A stretch of DNA of 64,000 nucleotides from Bacillota bacterium. GTDB lineage: Bacteria > Bacillota_A > Clostridia > Lachnospirales > Lachnospiraceae. Shown one piece after another: positions 17,260 through 26,208 of the stretch (position 1 is its first letter; each line of letters starts with the position of its first letter). The stretch is taken from positions 213,011 to 277,010 of the forward strand of contig JAEZTQ010000079.1 of assembly GCA_023443625.1 (NCBI GenBank). The letters are read 5' to 3'. A model generated the notes under the pieces. The model was not told the DNA's origin. It ran no database searches and worked only from the letters and a program-made list of their open reading frames with translations. The translations under genes and the position numbers were made by a program.

Positions 17260-18813
17260 TTATTTCTTCGTTGTCCACTTTGTACAATCCCATACTTTCG
17301 TTACAACATCATCATAGAACTCCGGTTCGTGGCAGATTAAGAGGATACTACCCTTATAAGCCTTTAGGGCTCTCTTTAATTCCTCCTTCGCATCCACATC
17401 TAGGTGGTTCGTGGGCTCATCCAGCAGAAGAATATTAGTTTCTCTGTTAATCAGCTTACAAAGTCGAACCTTAGCCTGTTCCCCACCGCTTAATACACGT
17501 ACCTGACTCTCGATGTGCTTCGTAGTAAGACCGCATTTAGCAAGAGCTGAACGAACCTCGTACTGTGTAAAACCGGGAAATTCCTTCCAGATCTCCTCGA
17601 TACAGGTGGTTGTATTACCCGGAGCCATCTCCTGCTCAAAGTAACCGATACTTAAATAATCACCTAGGGTTACATTGCCGTCAAGTGCTGGGATTAATCC
17701 TAGTATGCTTCTAAGCAGTGTTGTCTTACCTATTCCGTTTGCGCCCACCAGAGCAATCTTTTCTCCACGTTCCATAGATAGTGTCAAGGGTGAGGATAGC
17801 GGATCTTCGTATCCAATGATGAGCTCCTCGGTCTGGAAGATATATCTGCCGGCAGCACGGGCTTCCTTAAAATTGAATTCCGGCTTCGGCTTCTCCTTCG
17901 CCAATTCGATGACATCCATTTTATCAAGCTTTTTCTGACGGGACATTGCCATATTTCTTGTAGAGACCCTTGCCTTATTGCGGGCTACAAAGTCCTCTAA
18001 CTCCTCGATTTCCTTTTGCTGGCGCTTGTAGGCAGCTTCTAACTGAGCTTTTTTCATCTCATGCACTTCCAGAAATTTATCGTAATCACCTACATAGCGG
18101 TTTAATTCCTGATTCTCCATATGATAGATAATATTGACTACGCTGTTTAAAAAGGGGATATCATGTGAAATCAGGATGAAGGCATTCTCATAATCAATCA
18201 GATAACGCTTCAGCCATTCAATATGCTGAACGTCAAGATAGTTCGTAGGCTCGTCTAGTAGAAGAATGTCCGGTTTTTCTAACAGAAGCTTTCCAAGTAA
18301 CAGCTTTGTTCTCTGTCCACCGCTTAAGTCGGTTACGTCACAATCAAGGCCGATATCATCAAGCCCTAAAGCATGGGCAACCTCCTCCACCTTACTATCA
18401 ATAATATAAAAATCATGCATAGAAAGCAGCTCCTGAATGCTTCCCATCTCATCAATCATTTCCTGAAGGGCATCACCCTCGGCTGTTCCCATAGCATCAC
18501 AAAGCTCGTTCATCTTCTCCTCTAATTCAAATAAATAAGAGAAGGCTGATTGTAAAACACTTCGTAGGGTCATACCTTTACTTAGTACCGCATGCTGGTC
18601 CAAATATCCGACATGTACATGCTTGGACCATTCTATTTTACCTTCATCGGGCATCAGCTTCCCCGTAACAATATTCATAAAGGTAGACTTTCCTTCTCCG
18701 TTAGCGCCGATCAGTCCGATATGCTCTCCCTTTAGCAGACGGAAGGACACATCATGAAAGATTGCCCGATCGCCAAAGCCGTGGCTTAGGTTAGTAACGT
18801 TTAATATGCTCAT
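17260..18813 (-). CDS. ABC-F family ATP-binding protein (YkpA/YbiT-like)
   Basis: This soluble tandem ATPase belongs to the ABC-F group, which act on ribosomes rather than in transport. The 517-residue protein has a first domain with GANGEGKST near residue 32 and LSGGQRTKLLLGKL near 150, a linker coiled coil rich in Lys and Glu near 230-290, and a second domain with GANGIGKTT near 350 and LSGGEQAKVRL near 430. Both domains have the LLLDEPTN Walker B. The start at 18813 has GGGAGG just upstream on the minus strand; an in-frame ATG at 18837 is possible but sits in a small hairpin. Which ABC-F subgroup it belongs to, and whether it protects against antibiotics, cannot be told. Confidence 0.9.
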   Translation of the reverse strand: MSILNVTNLSHGFGDRAIFHDVSFRLLKGEHIGLIGANGEGKSTFMNIVTGKLMPDEGKIEWSKHVHVGYLDQHAVLSKGMTLRSVLQSAFSYLFELEEKMNELCDAMGTAEGDALQEMIDEMGSIQELLSMHDFYIIDSKVEEVAHALGLDDIGLDCDVTDLSGGQRTKLLLGKLLLEKPDILLLDEPTNYLDVQHIEWLKRYLIDYENAFILISHDIPFLNSVVNIIYHMENQELNRYVGDYDKFLEVHEMKKAQLEAAYKRQQKEIEELEDFVARNKARVSTRNMAMSRQKKLDKMDVIELAKEKPKPEFNFKEARAAGRYIFQTEELIIGYEDPLSSPLTLSMERGEKIALVGANGIGKTTLLRSILGLIPALDGNVTLGDYLSIGYFEQEMAPGNTTTCIEEIWKEFPGFTQYEVRSALAKCGLTTKHIESQVRVLSGGEQAKVRLCKLINRETNILLLDEPTNHLDVDAKEELKRALKAYKGSILLICHEPEFYDDVVTKVWDCTKWTTKK

Positions 18814-19182
18814 ATAGCCTCCCTGATGGGTGTTCATAGCACCCTCATTAACTAAAAATAAATGTTCTTAAATTAATGCATTACGAGTTATCATTTTACA
18901 CTATGTATTGATAAAATTCCAGAAAAATATTACGCTGAGTAATAAATCTATTTATAAATCTAATAATTGGACTGTTACTTGGGATTTCTTAGAATATATC
19001 ATAAAACATTTTAAATTATTACTTTTTCATAATGTATTTGTTGATATGGTATCTGTCATAAGTTCTAATTTGAGAAACGTCTTATTGTAATCTTTGAGAA
19101 GGGTGAACATTATAAATATTTTCATCACACATCTAAGTGTCTTTACCACAAATTCTATCTTGCTTGTCAAATGTTTTTTTTA
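18814..19182. other. AT-rich intergenic stretch, no gene seen
   Basis: Only short chance reading frames are present, without ribosome sites. It must hold the promoter of the ABC-F gene (minus strand), but no convincing -35/-10 pair was found. GGGTG and CACCC around 18833 could form a small leader hairpin on the minus strand. Confidence 0.4.
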
Positions 19183-19224
19183 TTAAAAAAGAACAGTATA
19201 GACATTTCTGAATACACTGTTCTT
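19183..19224 (-). terminator. Terminator of the secreted Ig-like protein gene
   Basis: Read on the minus strand, AAGAACAGT pairs with ACTGTTCTT and is followed by a run of six T. It lies about 135 bases after the stop codon at 19360. Confidence 0.7.
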
Positions 19225-19359
19225 AATAAAACTAATGATATAGGTTCTAAGACCTTCTTTATAAAGGTTAGTTTGATTTTAATCCATGTATCTTTTTTTA
19301 ATTTTCATTTACTAGTAACATGGAACCGCTACAATTGCTGTAATACAATAGGTATTATT

Positions 19360-20403
19360 TTATTTTACTGTTACAGTAATTGACTTACTCTTCGTACCAG
19401 CTGAATTTTTAATATATGCTTTTATTTTAGTACCTTTTTTTAATTTTGTATTGCTGACAATTTTCCATTTTCTATTAGATTCGATTTTGGCAGAGTAATA
19501 CTTTCCGTTGATTGTTACATATATATTCGAGCCTGGTAAACCTGTACCTGTTATTACCTGAGTACCACTTTTTAATGATGAAATCTTTGGTGGAGCTGGT
19601 ATGTCGCTTAATATATCCGTAATTTCGAAAGTTACATCACAAAAATAATTATCATTAATTGAACCAGCGATTCTTGCGGTATACATTCCGTTACTTGTGG
19701 CTTTAAATACATTACTTTCTAATGCATTTTCTTTATTATTAGTCTTCCAAATATTACCATTATGAATATCTCTATATGAAACCGATCCATTAACTATACG
19801 TATAGTTCCCTCGACAAAGTTTTTTAAATATTCCTCGTCATAATCAAATGTAACTGTTGCCATAGATTTATCTTCACTATAGGTTATTTTATCTACCTTT
19901 ATTCTTGCTGATGAAGGCATAAATCCGACATAACATGTTGTTGTAGAAGTATCAAAACCATTCCATCTGCTAATTTGATAATAATATGAACCTGGTTCGA
20001 CATAGCAAGCTAAAACATTAGTATCATCACTAAATGGTCGTACTTGTGCTATTTTTGAAGTAAGAGAAAAATTTGAATATAAATAACAATCAGTATATTT
20101 ACTTTTTTCATAAACTGTAATAAAAATCCAGCCTCTTTCCTTTACTACAATTTTGTGCGGAGTTCCTACACCACTCCAAGCTGACGTTATAACATCTTGG
20201 CTACTGAAAGCTACATCTGTATCTATTAAATATTGTAAGTCTTTCGGTGACGATATAACTGAACATAAAACAGTTCCATCATCTTGATTTGTTTCTTTTG
20301 CTTGATCCTCTACGTCATCCACTACGATTGCTCTTGCGTAATTTATTGGAGCAAAGCATAATACCAATAGTATGATCAGTAACAGTCTTAATGATTTTTT
20401 CAT
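19360..20403 (-). CDS. Secreted protein with C-terminal bacterial Ig-like domain
   Basis: This 347-residue exported protein has a typical signal peptide (MKKSLRLLLIILLVLCFAP then a small-residue cleavage region NYARA near residue 26). The middle part is rich in Tyr, Ser and Thr and resembles bacterial pre-peptidase C-terminal type beta-sandwich segments (WIFITVYEKSKYTDCYLYS, CYVEPGSYYYQISRW). The last 75 residues, from PPKISSLKSGTQVITGTGLP, look like a bacterial Ig-like fold that ends KSKSITVTVK. ATG 20403 has GGGAGA upstream; the frame extends to 20460 without a better site. The gene is markedly AT-rich compared with its neighbours. It may be a cell-surface or matrix protein; no enzymatic motif was found. 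Confidence 0.72.
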   Translation of the reverse strand: MKKSLRLLLIILLVLCFAPINYARAIVVDDVEDQAKETNQDDGTVLCSVISSPKDLQYLIDTDVAFSSQDVITSAWSGVGTPHKIVVKERGWIFITVYEKSKYTDCYLYSNFSLTSKIAQVRPFSDDTNVLACYVEPGSYYYQISRWNGFDTSTTTCYVGFMPSSARIKVDKITYSEDKSMATVTFDYDEEYLKNFVEGTIRIVNGSVSYRDIHNGNIWKTNNKENALESNVFKATSNGMYTARIAGSINDNYFCDVTFEITDILSDIPAPPKISSLKSGTQVITGTGLPGSNIYVTINGKYYSAKIESNRKWKIVSNTKLKKGTKIKAYIKNSAGTKSKSITVTVK

Positions 20404-20794
20404 TTTTTTCTCCCATCTTTTTAGGATTGTCCTATAATTATGTCTTAATTTAAAGAACAATGTAAATTATAAGTATAATATGTCATATTATACCATGTAC
20501 GTACTAATATATCAATAATAAATGTTATTATATGGATAATATTTAATATGTATATAATTATTACTAAATTTTGTACTTTTACCTTCTATAGGAAATAGAA
20601 TTTTTGAAAAATATAGAAATGTGTATACAAATCAGATAATTTATACTTAGGGATTAAGACCTATTTAGTCGGAATTTTAATGTGGAAATCCTGAATATAA
20701 GCCATAAAATGGAAATAAATAACAATGAAATGGGAAGTTGTTTTACTGAATTGTCGGAATATTCTCAAAAGCAACAGACAATTGTAAAAACTGA
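20404..20794. other. Divergent intergenic region upstream of the pilus locus
   Basis: Very AT-rich, with no gene. It should hold the promoter of the minus-strand Ig-like gene. Only the plus-strand promoter at 20795-20822 is clear. Confidence 0.4.
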
Positions 20795-20822
20795 TTGCAT
20801 TTTATCTATTTCATAGTATAAT
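20795..20822 (+). promoter_or_regulatory. Promoter of the type IV pilus operon
   Basis: TTGCAT (20795-20800) and a perfect TATAAT (20817-20822) are spaced by 16 bases and lie 33 bases before the pilB start codon. This fits a vegetative sigma-A promoter. Confidence 0.7.
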
Positions 20823-20855
20823 AAGTACAGATAGGTAAGTCAGGAGAGAGATTGC

Positions 20856-22556
20856 ATGGAATTCTACAATAAGAAGAGGCTGGGAGATATCCTGATCAGC
20901 GCGGGAATTATTAGTGAAGCACAATTAATGCAAGCCTTGGCGAGACAGAAGGAAAAGGGACAGAAGCTTGGAGAAACTCTGATTGACTTAGGTTTTACAA
21001 ATGAGATGGAGATAGCGAATGCACTTCATAGTCAGCTGAATTGTGATCTTGTTATTTTATCTGAACGAAGAATTGAAGCAGATATCATCAAGCTGGTTGG
21101 TGAAGAAATTCTGCGTAAGCATTTGGCTATGCCCTTTGAATATAAAAAAGGCTATGCGAATATTTTAAGAGTAGCTATGGCTAATCCGCTGGATTTAATA
21201 GCGATTGATGATATAGCGATAGTCACTAATTTACAGATTGAGCCCGCTGTATCAACCCCGCAGGATATCGCAGCAGCCATAGATAAATATTACGGGAATA
21301 TTGAAGCTTTGAAGGTTGCCGAGCGTTATACGCAGGAGAGGGACAACCTAATCAAAGCGGAACAGAATCAGGATTTGACAAGCGAGGATGTGGAGAATGC
21401 CCCCATCGTTGTGCTTGTTCGTTCGATTATTGAACAGGGAATCAGGCTTCGTGCCAGTGATATACATATTGAACCGCTTGAGAATGATCTTCGTGTCAGA
21501 TACCGAATTGATGGTGTACTGAATAAAGGCAGAAGATATAATTCGAGCCTAATACCGGCAATTGTAGCCAGAATTAAAATTATTGGCGGCATGGATATTT
21601 CGGAGAAACGAAGACCGCAGGACGGACGAATTACGATTACGGTTAGCCGTGTGGATTATGATATCCGTACTTCTATCCTGCCTACTGTTTATGGTGAAAA
21701 GGTAGTTATGCGTATCGCTACGAAAAGCGGTTATACCAGAGATAAAAAGGAGCTTGGCTTAACGGAGGACGAGCTGGTTCGTTATGATAAAATCATATCG
21801 AATCCGCATGGAATTATTTTAATTACCGGCCCTACAGGAAGCGGTAAATCTACAACTCTTTACAGCATACTGACTTCCTTAAACCGAGACGGCGTAAATA
21901 TCGTAACCATAGAAGATCCGGTGGAAGCACATATTGATGGGATTAATCAGGTGCAGGTAAATGAGAAGGCGAATCTCACCTTTGCAAGCTCACTTCGCTC
22001 TATATTAAGACAAGACCCGGATATTATTATGATAGGTGAGATCAGAGATAATGAAACAGCCGGGATTGCCGTAAAAGCCTCCATAACCGGCCATCTTGTA
22101 GCCAGTACGCTGCATACCAATTCAGCAGCAGGTTCTGTTACCCGTATGATTGATATGGGTGTAGAGCCATATCTACTTTCAGAGGCAATCGTAGGAGTAA
22201 TAGCGCAGCGCTTAGTAAGAAAGCTTTGTCCGGATTGTAAAAAACGCAGAGAAGCCACAGCGGCAGAGAAGCACCTACTAGGTATTGATAAGCTGAAGCC
22301 GCTTGAGATCTACGAAGCACATGGCTGTGTAAAATGTGATGATACCGGTTATATTGGCCGGATAGGTGTATATGAAATTATGCAGACTTCACTTCGGATC
22401 AGAGAAGCTATCAGACTGAAAAAGTCAGTGGATGAGATTGAGAGAATTGCCATAGAGGATGGTATGAAGCCACTAAGAAACAGAGCTGTGGATTTGATAT
22501 TAAAAGGTATCACCTCGGTAGAAGAACTGTTAAGAATTGCTGCGGAAGAGGAATAA
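20856..22556 (+). CDS. pilB: Type IV pilus extension ATPase PilB with MshEN domain
   Basis: PilB is the cytoplasmic hexameric motor that drives pilus assembly. The 566-residue protein starts with an MshEN domain: KRLGDILISAGIISEAQLMQ and KLGETLIDLGFTNEMEIANA match the paired motif that binds c-di-GMP in MshE. The ATPase core has Walker A GPTGSGKSTT near residue 325, Walker B IIMIGEIRDNETA near 387, and the four-Cys metal site CPDC near 457 followed by CVKC near 488, which separates PilB/GspE from PilT. ATG 20856 has AGGAGAG upstream. It is the first gene of the locus and is separated from pilT by about 310 bases holding a repeat. Confidence 0.95.
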   Translation: MEFYNKKRLGDILISAGIISEAQLMQALARQKEKGQKLGETLIDLGFTNEMEIANALHSQLNCDLVILSERRIEADIIKLVGEEILRKHLAMPFEYKKGYANILRVAMANPLDLIAIDDIAIVTNLQIEPAVSTPQDIAAAIDKYYGNIEALKVAERYTQERDNLIKAEQNQDLTSEDVENAPIVVLVRSIIEQGIRLRASDIHIEPLENDLRVRYRIDGVLNKGRRYNSSLIPAIVARIKIIGGMDISEKRRPQDGRITITVSRVDYDIRTSILPTVYGEKVVMRIATKSGYTRDKKELGLTEDELVRYDKIISNPHGIILITGPTGSGKSTTLYSILTSLNRDGVNIVTIEDPVEAHIDGINQVQVNEKANLTFASSLRSILRQDPDIIMIGEIRDNETAGIAVKASITGHLVASTLHTNSAAGSVTRMIDMGVEPYLLSEAIVGVIAQRLVRKLCPDCKKRREATAAEKHLLGIDKLKPLEIYEAHGCVKCDDTGYIGRIGVYEIMQTSLRIREAIRLKKSVDEIERIAIEDGMKPLRNRAVDLILKGITSVEELLRIAAEEE

Positions 22557-22596
22557 GGTAGCTGCAATGATGCAGAACATAGTTTGTTATTAGTAG

Positions 22597-22673
22597 TGTT
22601 TGTGCAAAATGAAGAAGCTAATTAGTTCGAGGGGCTTTTGACACTCTAGTCAAACTTAGATGATTAAGAAGCT
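22597..22673 (+). repeat. Family A repeat, diverged right half
   Basis: GTGCAAAATG, GAAGCTAATTAG, TCGAGGGGCTTTTGACA and CTAGTCA align with the right half of the copy at 50134, with more differences than the other copies. It lies in the gap between pilB and pilT, the longest gap inside the pilus locus; the rest of that gap (22674-22870) shows no gene. Confidence 0.5.
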
Positions 22674-22870
22674 TTAGCTACAGAAAAGAACGTATATTGT
22701 TTACTGATAACTACAAACTTCGTTTTCAATGATTTACTGATAGTGATAATCTTAGTTTTAATGATTTTTTAGGAAAACGATAAAGGTATGTAATGACAGG
22801 ATAATTTTGTTAGGGGATTACTCCGGTTGTTATTTATGATAGGAATCTAGGATAAGGGTGGTAAATAACT

Positions 22871-23923
22871 TTGACAATCAACGATTTATTGTTAGAAGCC
22901 GGACAGCGAAGGGCTTCGGATTTACATATAACAGTAGGAATTTCACCGAAATGCAGAGTGAATGGTGAGCTTGTCGATATGGGTTATGGCAGATTAACAG
23001 CAGAGGATACACAAGGGTTAGTTATGCCGATGGTTCCTGCTTGGCAAAAGGACAGGCTAATATCGAACGGAGAAGCTGATTTTGCCTATTCTATAGCAGG
23101 AGTAGGAAGATATCGTGTTAATATCTTTAAGCAAAGAGGCTCTTATGCCTCGGTTATAAGATTAATTAATACGATGATACCATCCCCGCAAAGCTTAGGC
23201 CTTCCCACTACCGTAATTGATTTAACGAAAAAGAAAAGAGGGCTGGTGTTGGTTACTGGTCCAACCGGAAGCGGTAAATCAACAACGCTTGCTTCGCTGA
23301 TTGATATCATCAATGAGTATTCCAATCGTCATATCGTAACCTTAGAAGATCCGATTGAATACATTCATAATCATAAAAAATCTATTATTAATCAAAGAGA
23401 AATCGGTATTGATACCCACTCCTTTGCGAGTGCCCTAAGAGTTGTATTAAGAGAAGATCCGGATGTTATATTGGTAGGCGAGATGAGAGATTTAGAGACC
23501 ATAGAGATAGCAATTACAGCAGCAGAGACTGGACATCTGGTACTTTCTACATTGCATACGATCGGTGCTTCCAGTACGATTGATCGTATGATTGACGTAT
23601 TTCCCCCACACCAACAGCAACAAATCAGAGTACAGCTTTCCGCCGTATTAGAGGCGGTTATATCACAGCAATTAATTCCAACGAAGGATGGTAGCGGCAG
23701 GGTAGCAGCGTTTGAGATTATGCATGCTACTCCGGCAATTCGTAATCTGATTAGGGAGGGAAAATCACATCAGTTGAACTCCTTTATCCAAACGAATAAA
23801 AATCTTGGTATGCAGACGATGGATGATGCTATTTATAATTTGTATTTTTCAGGGAAAATAAATGCTGAGCAGGCAATTGCTTTTGCGCAGGATGTGACTT
23901 CGATTGAACGTAAGCTGTATTAA
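22871..23923 (+). CDS. pilT: Type IV pilus retraction ATPase PilT
   Basis: PilT is the motor that disassembles the pilus and gives twitching motility or DNA uptake. The 350-residue protein lacks the PilB N-domain and Cys cluster and begins directly with the PilT-type PAS-like segment RRASDLHITVGISPKCRVNG. Walker A is GPTGSGKSTTLASLID near residue 130, the Walker B region is EDPDVILVGEMRDLETI near 196, and HTIGASSTIDRMIDVFPPHQ near 225 is typical of PilT, as is the AFEIMHATPAIRNLIREGK end. It starts at TTG 22871, after a modest GGGTGG. Its presence shows that the pilus is probably retractable. Confidence 0.95.
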   Translation: MTINDLLLEAGQRRASDLHITVGISPKCRVNGELVDMGYGRLTAEDTQGLVMPMVPAWQKDRLISNGEADFAYSIAGVGRYRVNIFKQRGSYASVIRLINTMIPSPQSLGLPTTVIDLTKKKRGLVLVTGPTGSGKSTTLASLIDIINEYSNRHIVTLEDPIEYIHNHKKSIINQREIGIDTHSFASALRVVLREDPDVILVGEMRDLETIEIAITAAETGHLVLSTLHTIGASSTIDRMIDVFPPHQQQQIRVQLSAVLEAVISQQLIPTKDGSGRVAAFEIMHATPAIRNLIREGKSHQLNSFIQTNKNLGMQTMDDAIYNLYFSGKINAEQAIAFAQDVTSIERKLY

Positions 23924-24119
23924 TTATAGGATTTTGCTAAAAAGGAAATAGAATATATTGTTTGATTAAGAATGGAAAAACGGCTATTCTTCAGGATTTA
24001 TGCCCAAAGAGGATGAGCGTTATTGGGAATTATAAAACACAATTCACTCTTGGAAGTTTGCGCCTGCAAAACCAAGGGGTGCAAGCACACCGTGAAATTT
24101 TCGTAAAGGAAGTGACGAT

Positions 24120-25340
24120 TTGGCCGGTTATGTATATGTGGCAGTAGATGTAAATGGCAGGGAAAAAAGAGGCAAGATGGAGGCACCGAGTGAAGAGCGG
24201 GTTTTTCATATGCTAAAATCAAGCGGTTTATATCCCATAAATATACAAGAACAGAATATTTTCAATAAGGATTTAAGCATTTCCTTTAAGCCAAGAATTA
24301 AAGCCAGAGATTATAGTGTCTTTGCCAGACAGTTTGTCAGTATCATATCAGCCGGAGTACCGATTATCAAAGCTCTGGAGATGATAGTGGAGCAGACAGA
24401 GAATAAGCAGCTAAAGAAGGGACTTCTTGAGACGAAGCTTTTGGTTGAAAAGGGCGAGAAGCTGGCAGATGCTATGCGTAATCAGGGTAAAATCTTTCCT
24501 CCTATACTAATCAACATGGTGGAGGCGGGAGAGGCCTCAGGTAGCCTTGAGATCGCACTGGAGCGTATGGCAGGTCATTTTGAAAAGGAAGCTAAAGTAA
24601 AATCACTGGTTAAAAAAGCAATGATATATCCGATTGCAGTTGGCTTTGTATCCTTGATCGTTGTTATATTGATGCTGGTGGTCGTAATCCCTTCTTTCAT
24701 GAAGATGTTTGAGGATATGGATATGAAGATGCCTGCGATTACGCTGGCGGCGAAAGCAATGAGTGATTTTATGGTTCGCAGGTGGTATATCGTTGTTGCT
24801 GTTGTAGCACTGATCGTCATTATATTTTCTGCAATCAGGAATTCTTATCAAGGCAAGGTGTTTTTTGCAAAGGTATCCCTGAAGCTGCCGCTCTTTGGTA
24901 AGCTTATTATTAAGAGCTCCAGCGCCAGATTCACCAGAACCTTAAGTACCTTACTGGCAGCAGGTATACCGCTTATTGATGCGATTGATATCACAGCTCG
25001 AACGATGGATAATCTTGTGATCAAGCGGCTTCTTCATGAAGCCAAGGAAGAGGTGGCAAGAGGTATCCCATTATCTGTACCACTTAAGAATGCTAAGATA
25101 TTTCCGCCTATGGTATATCATATGACTAAAATCGGAGAAGAAACCGGTAATCTTGAGACGATGCTTGCGAAGATTGCAGATTATTATGACGAAGAGGTTG
25201 AGATTTCCTCACAAAGCCTGACGGCTGCTATGGAACCAATGATTATCATCATTCTTGCATTAGTAGTCGGATTATTGATTGTTGCAATCATGCAGCCGAT
25301 GTTTGCGATGTATGATCAGTTGGATACGATTGGGCAGTAG
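24120..25340 (+). CDS. pilC: Type IV pilus platform protein PilC
   Basis: PilC is the inner-membrane platform that couples the ATPases to pilin polymerisation. The 406-residue protein has two tandem GspF domains: SVFARQFVSIISAGVPIIKA near residue 61 with NMVEAGEASGSLEIALERM near 131, and RFTRTLSTLLAAGIPLIDAI near 270 with MTKIGEETGNLETMLAKIAD near 336. Three hydrophobic segments lie near 170-195, 220-240 and 370-395, as usual. It starts with TTG 24120 behind AAAGGAAG. The 196 bases between pilT and pilC hold no convincing gene. Its position between the ATPases and the major pilin follows the common order. Confidence 0.95.
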   Translation: MAGYVYVAVDVNGREKRGKMEAPSEERVFHMLKSSGLYPINIQEQNIFNKDLSISFKPRIKARDYSVFARQFVSIISAGVPIIKALEMIVEQTENKQLKKGLLETKLLVEKGEKLADAMRNQGKIFPPILINMVEAGEASGSLEIALERMAGHFEKEAKVKSLVKKAMIYPIAVGFVSLIVVILMLVVVIPSFMKMFEDMDMKMPAITLAAKAMSDFMVRRWYIVVAVVALIVIIFSAIRNSYQGKVFFAKVSLKLPLFGKLIIKSSSARFTRTLSTLLAAGIPLIDAIDITARTMDNLVIKRLLHEAKEEVARGIPLSVPLKNAKIFPPMVYHMTKIGEETGNLETMLAKIADYYDEEVEISSQSLTAAMEPMIIIILALVVGLLIVAIMQPMFAMYDQLDTIGQ

Positions 25341-25514
25341 AAGCCTTGGATTATAAGAAGACTTGATATAAGATGAGATTTCATCTCATGAATGAATAGG
25401 ATTACAGATGAAATCCTGCTGGAGTGAAATCGAAACGGTTTCAATACATATTCGACGGACGAAAGATAAAATAACCGTTTTGAAATATATTATATTATAA
25501 AAGGAGTATAAATT
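25341..25514 (+). promoter_or_regulatory. Hairpin-rich leader of the major pilin gene
   Basis: ATGAGAT-TTC-ATCTCAT (25373-25389) is a perfect hairpin. AGGATT pairs with AATCCT nearby, and AAACGGTT near 25434 is complementary to AACCGTTTT near 25472. The final 30 bases are almost pure A and T before AAGGAG and the start. These features suggest a separate promoter or transcript processing for pilA. No known riboswitch was recognised. Confidence 0.45.
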
Positions 25515-26120
25515 ATGAAAAAGAAGAGGAATAACAAGGGATTTTCCCTGGTGGAGTTAATTGTTGTTATGGCTATTATGGCTATACTCGCAGTGACTCT
25601 GGCACCGAGAGTAATGCAGTATGTTGAAAAGTCAAGAAAAACAGCAGACAGAGAGATAATTAATACAATTTATACAGCGGTTCAGTATGGATTACTTGAT
25701 AGTGATATTAGTAATGATGCATATACCGCTAATACAATTGATGAAGATAGTGATGCAGCTACAGTGGATACTACAGTTGACTTAGCAGGATTAATAAATG
25801 TTACAGCAGGATCTGGAGGTTTAAAGTTGACTGATGTTACGAATAATGTAACATCAAATGACATCTACACAGTAAATGGTAAGACATGGAATATAAATAA
25901 TACTAATTATATATATAGAAACAACAAGCTTATACAAGAAATACATAGTGTAGTTGGAACCTTTAAATTTAAATCTAATGATGCAGGAGCAAATACTGTA
26001 ATAGCTATTAAAGCACCAAATAATGAAAATATTACAATTGAATTATATTATAATTATAATACAACGACTCCTGCGAATAATACACCTGATTATGTAGTAA
26101 GTTCTTCTGATGTAAGATAA
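25515..26120 (+). CDS. pilA: Major type IV prepilin
   Basis: This is the likely main structural subunit. The 201-residue prepilin has the class III signal NNKGFSLVELIVVMAIMAIL: PilD would cut after Gly10, methylate the new N-terminal Phe, and use Glu5 of the mature protein in assembly. After the hydrophobic helix (residues 11-35) comes KSRKTADREIINTIYTAVQY and then an Asn/Thr/Asp-rich globular part with no Cys pair, so no disulfide loop. Its AT content and low-complexity Thr/Asn stretches are higher than in the neighbours, as expected for a variable surface protein. ATG 25515 follows AAAGGAG. It is flanked by hairpins on both sides, which fits higher expression than the machinery genes. Confidence 0.9.
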   Translation: MKKKRNNKGFSLVELIVVMAIMAILAVTLAPRVMQYVEKSRKTADREIINTIYTAVQYGLLDSDISNDAYTANTIDEDSDAATVDTTVDLAGLINVTAGSGGLKLTDVTNNVTSNDIYTVNGKTWNINNTNYIYRNNKLIQEIHSVVGTFKFKSNDAGANTVIAIKAPNNENITIELYYNYNTTTPANNTPDYVVSSSDVR

Positions 26121-26131
26121 TTATTATAGAC

Positions 26132-26169
26132 AGTTTTCAACAAACAGCATTAGCTGTTTGTTGAAAACT
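26132..26169 (+). other. Perfect 17-bp hairpin after the pilin gene
   Basis: Bases 26132-26148 (AGTTTTCAACAAACAGC) are fully complementary to 26153-26169 around the loop ATTA. No T-run follows, so it is not a classic terminator. It starts 11 bases after the pilA stop and may stabilise the pilin mRNA or cause partial termination, which would leave the downstream genes at a lower level. Confidence 0.75.
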
Positions 26170-26208
26170 ATTGCTATATTATATATTTAACCGAAAGCAG
26201 GCTAATCA

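Noticed and set aside
19171..19383. Small genes in the AT-rich stretch 18908-19383
   Set aside because: They overlap a minus-strand terminator and the end of a real gene, with no ribosome sites and only AT-rich composition.
23962..24147. Possible 61-residue gene between pilT and pilC
   Set aside because: No ribosome site, no recognisable composition, and it runs into pilC in another frame.
26132..26169. Rho-independent terminator after the pilin gene
   Set aside because: The stem is perfect but no T-tract follows, and the downstream pil genes lack a clear promoter. It is listed as a hairpin instead.
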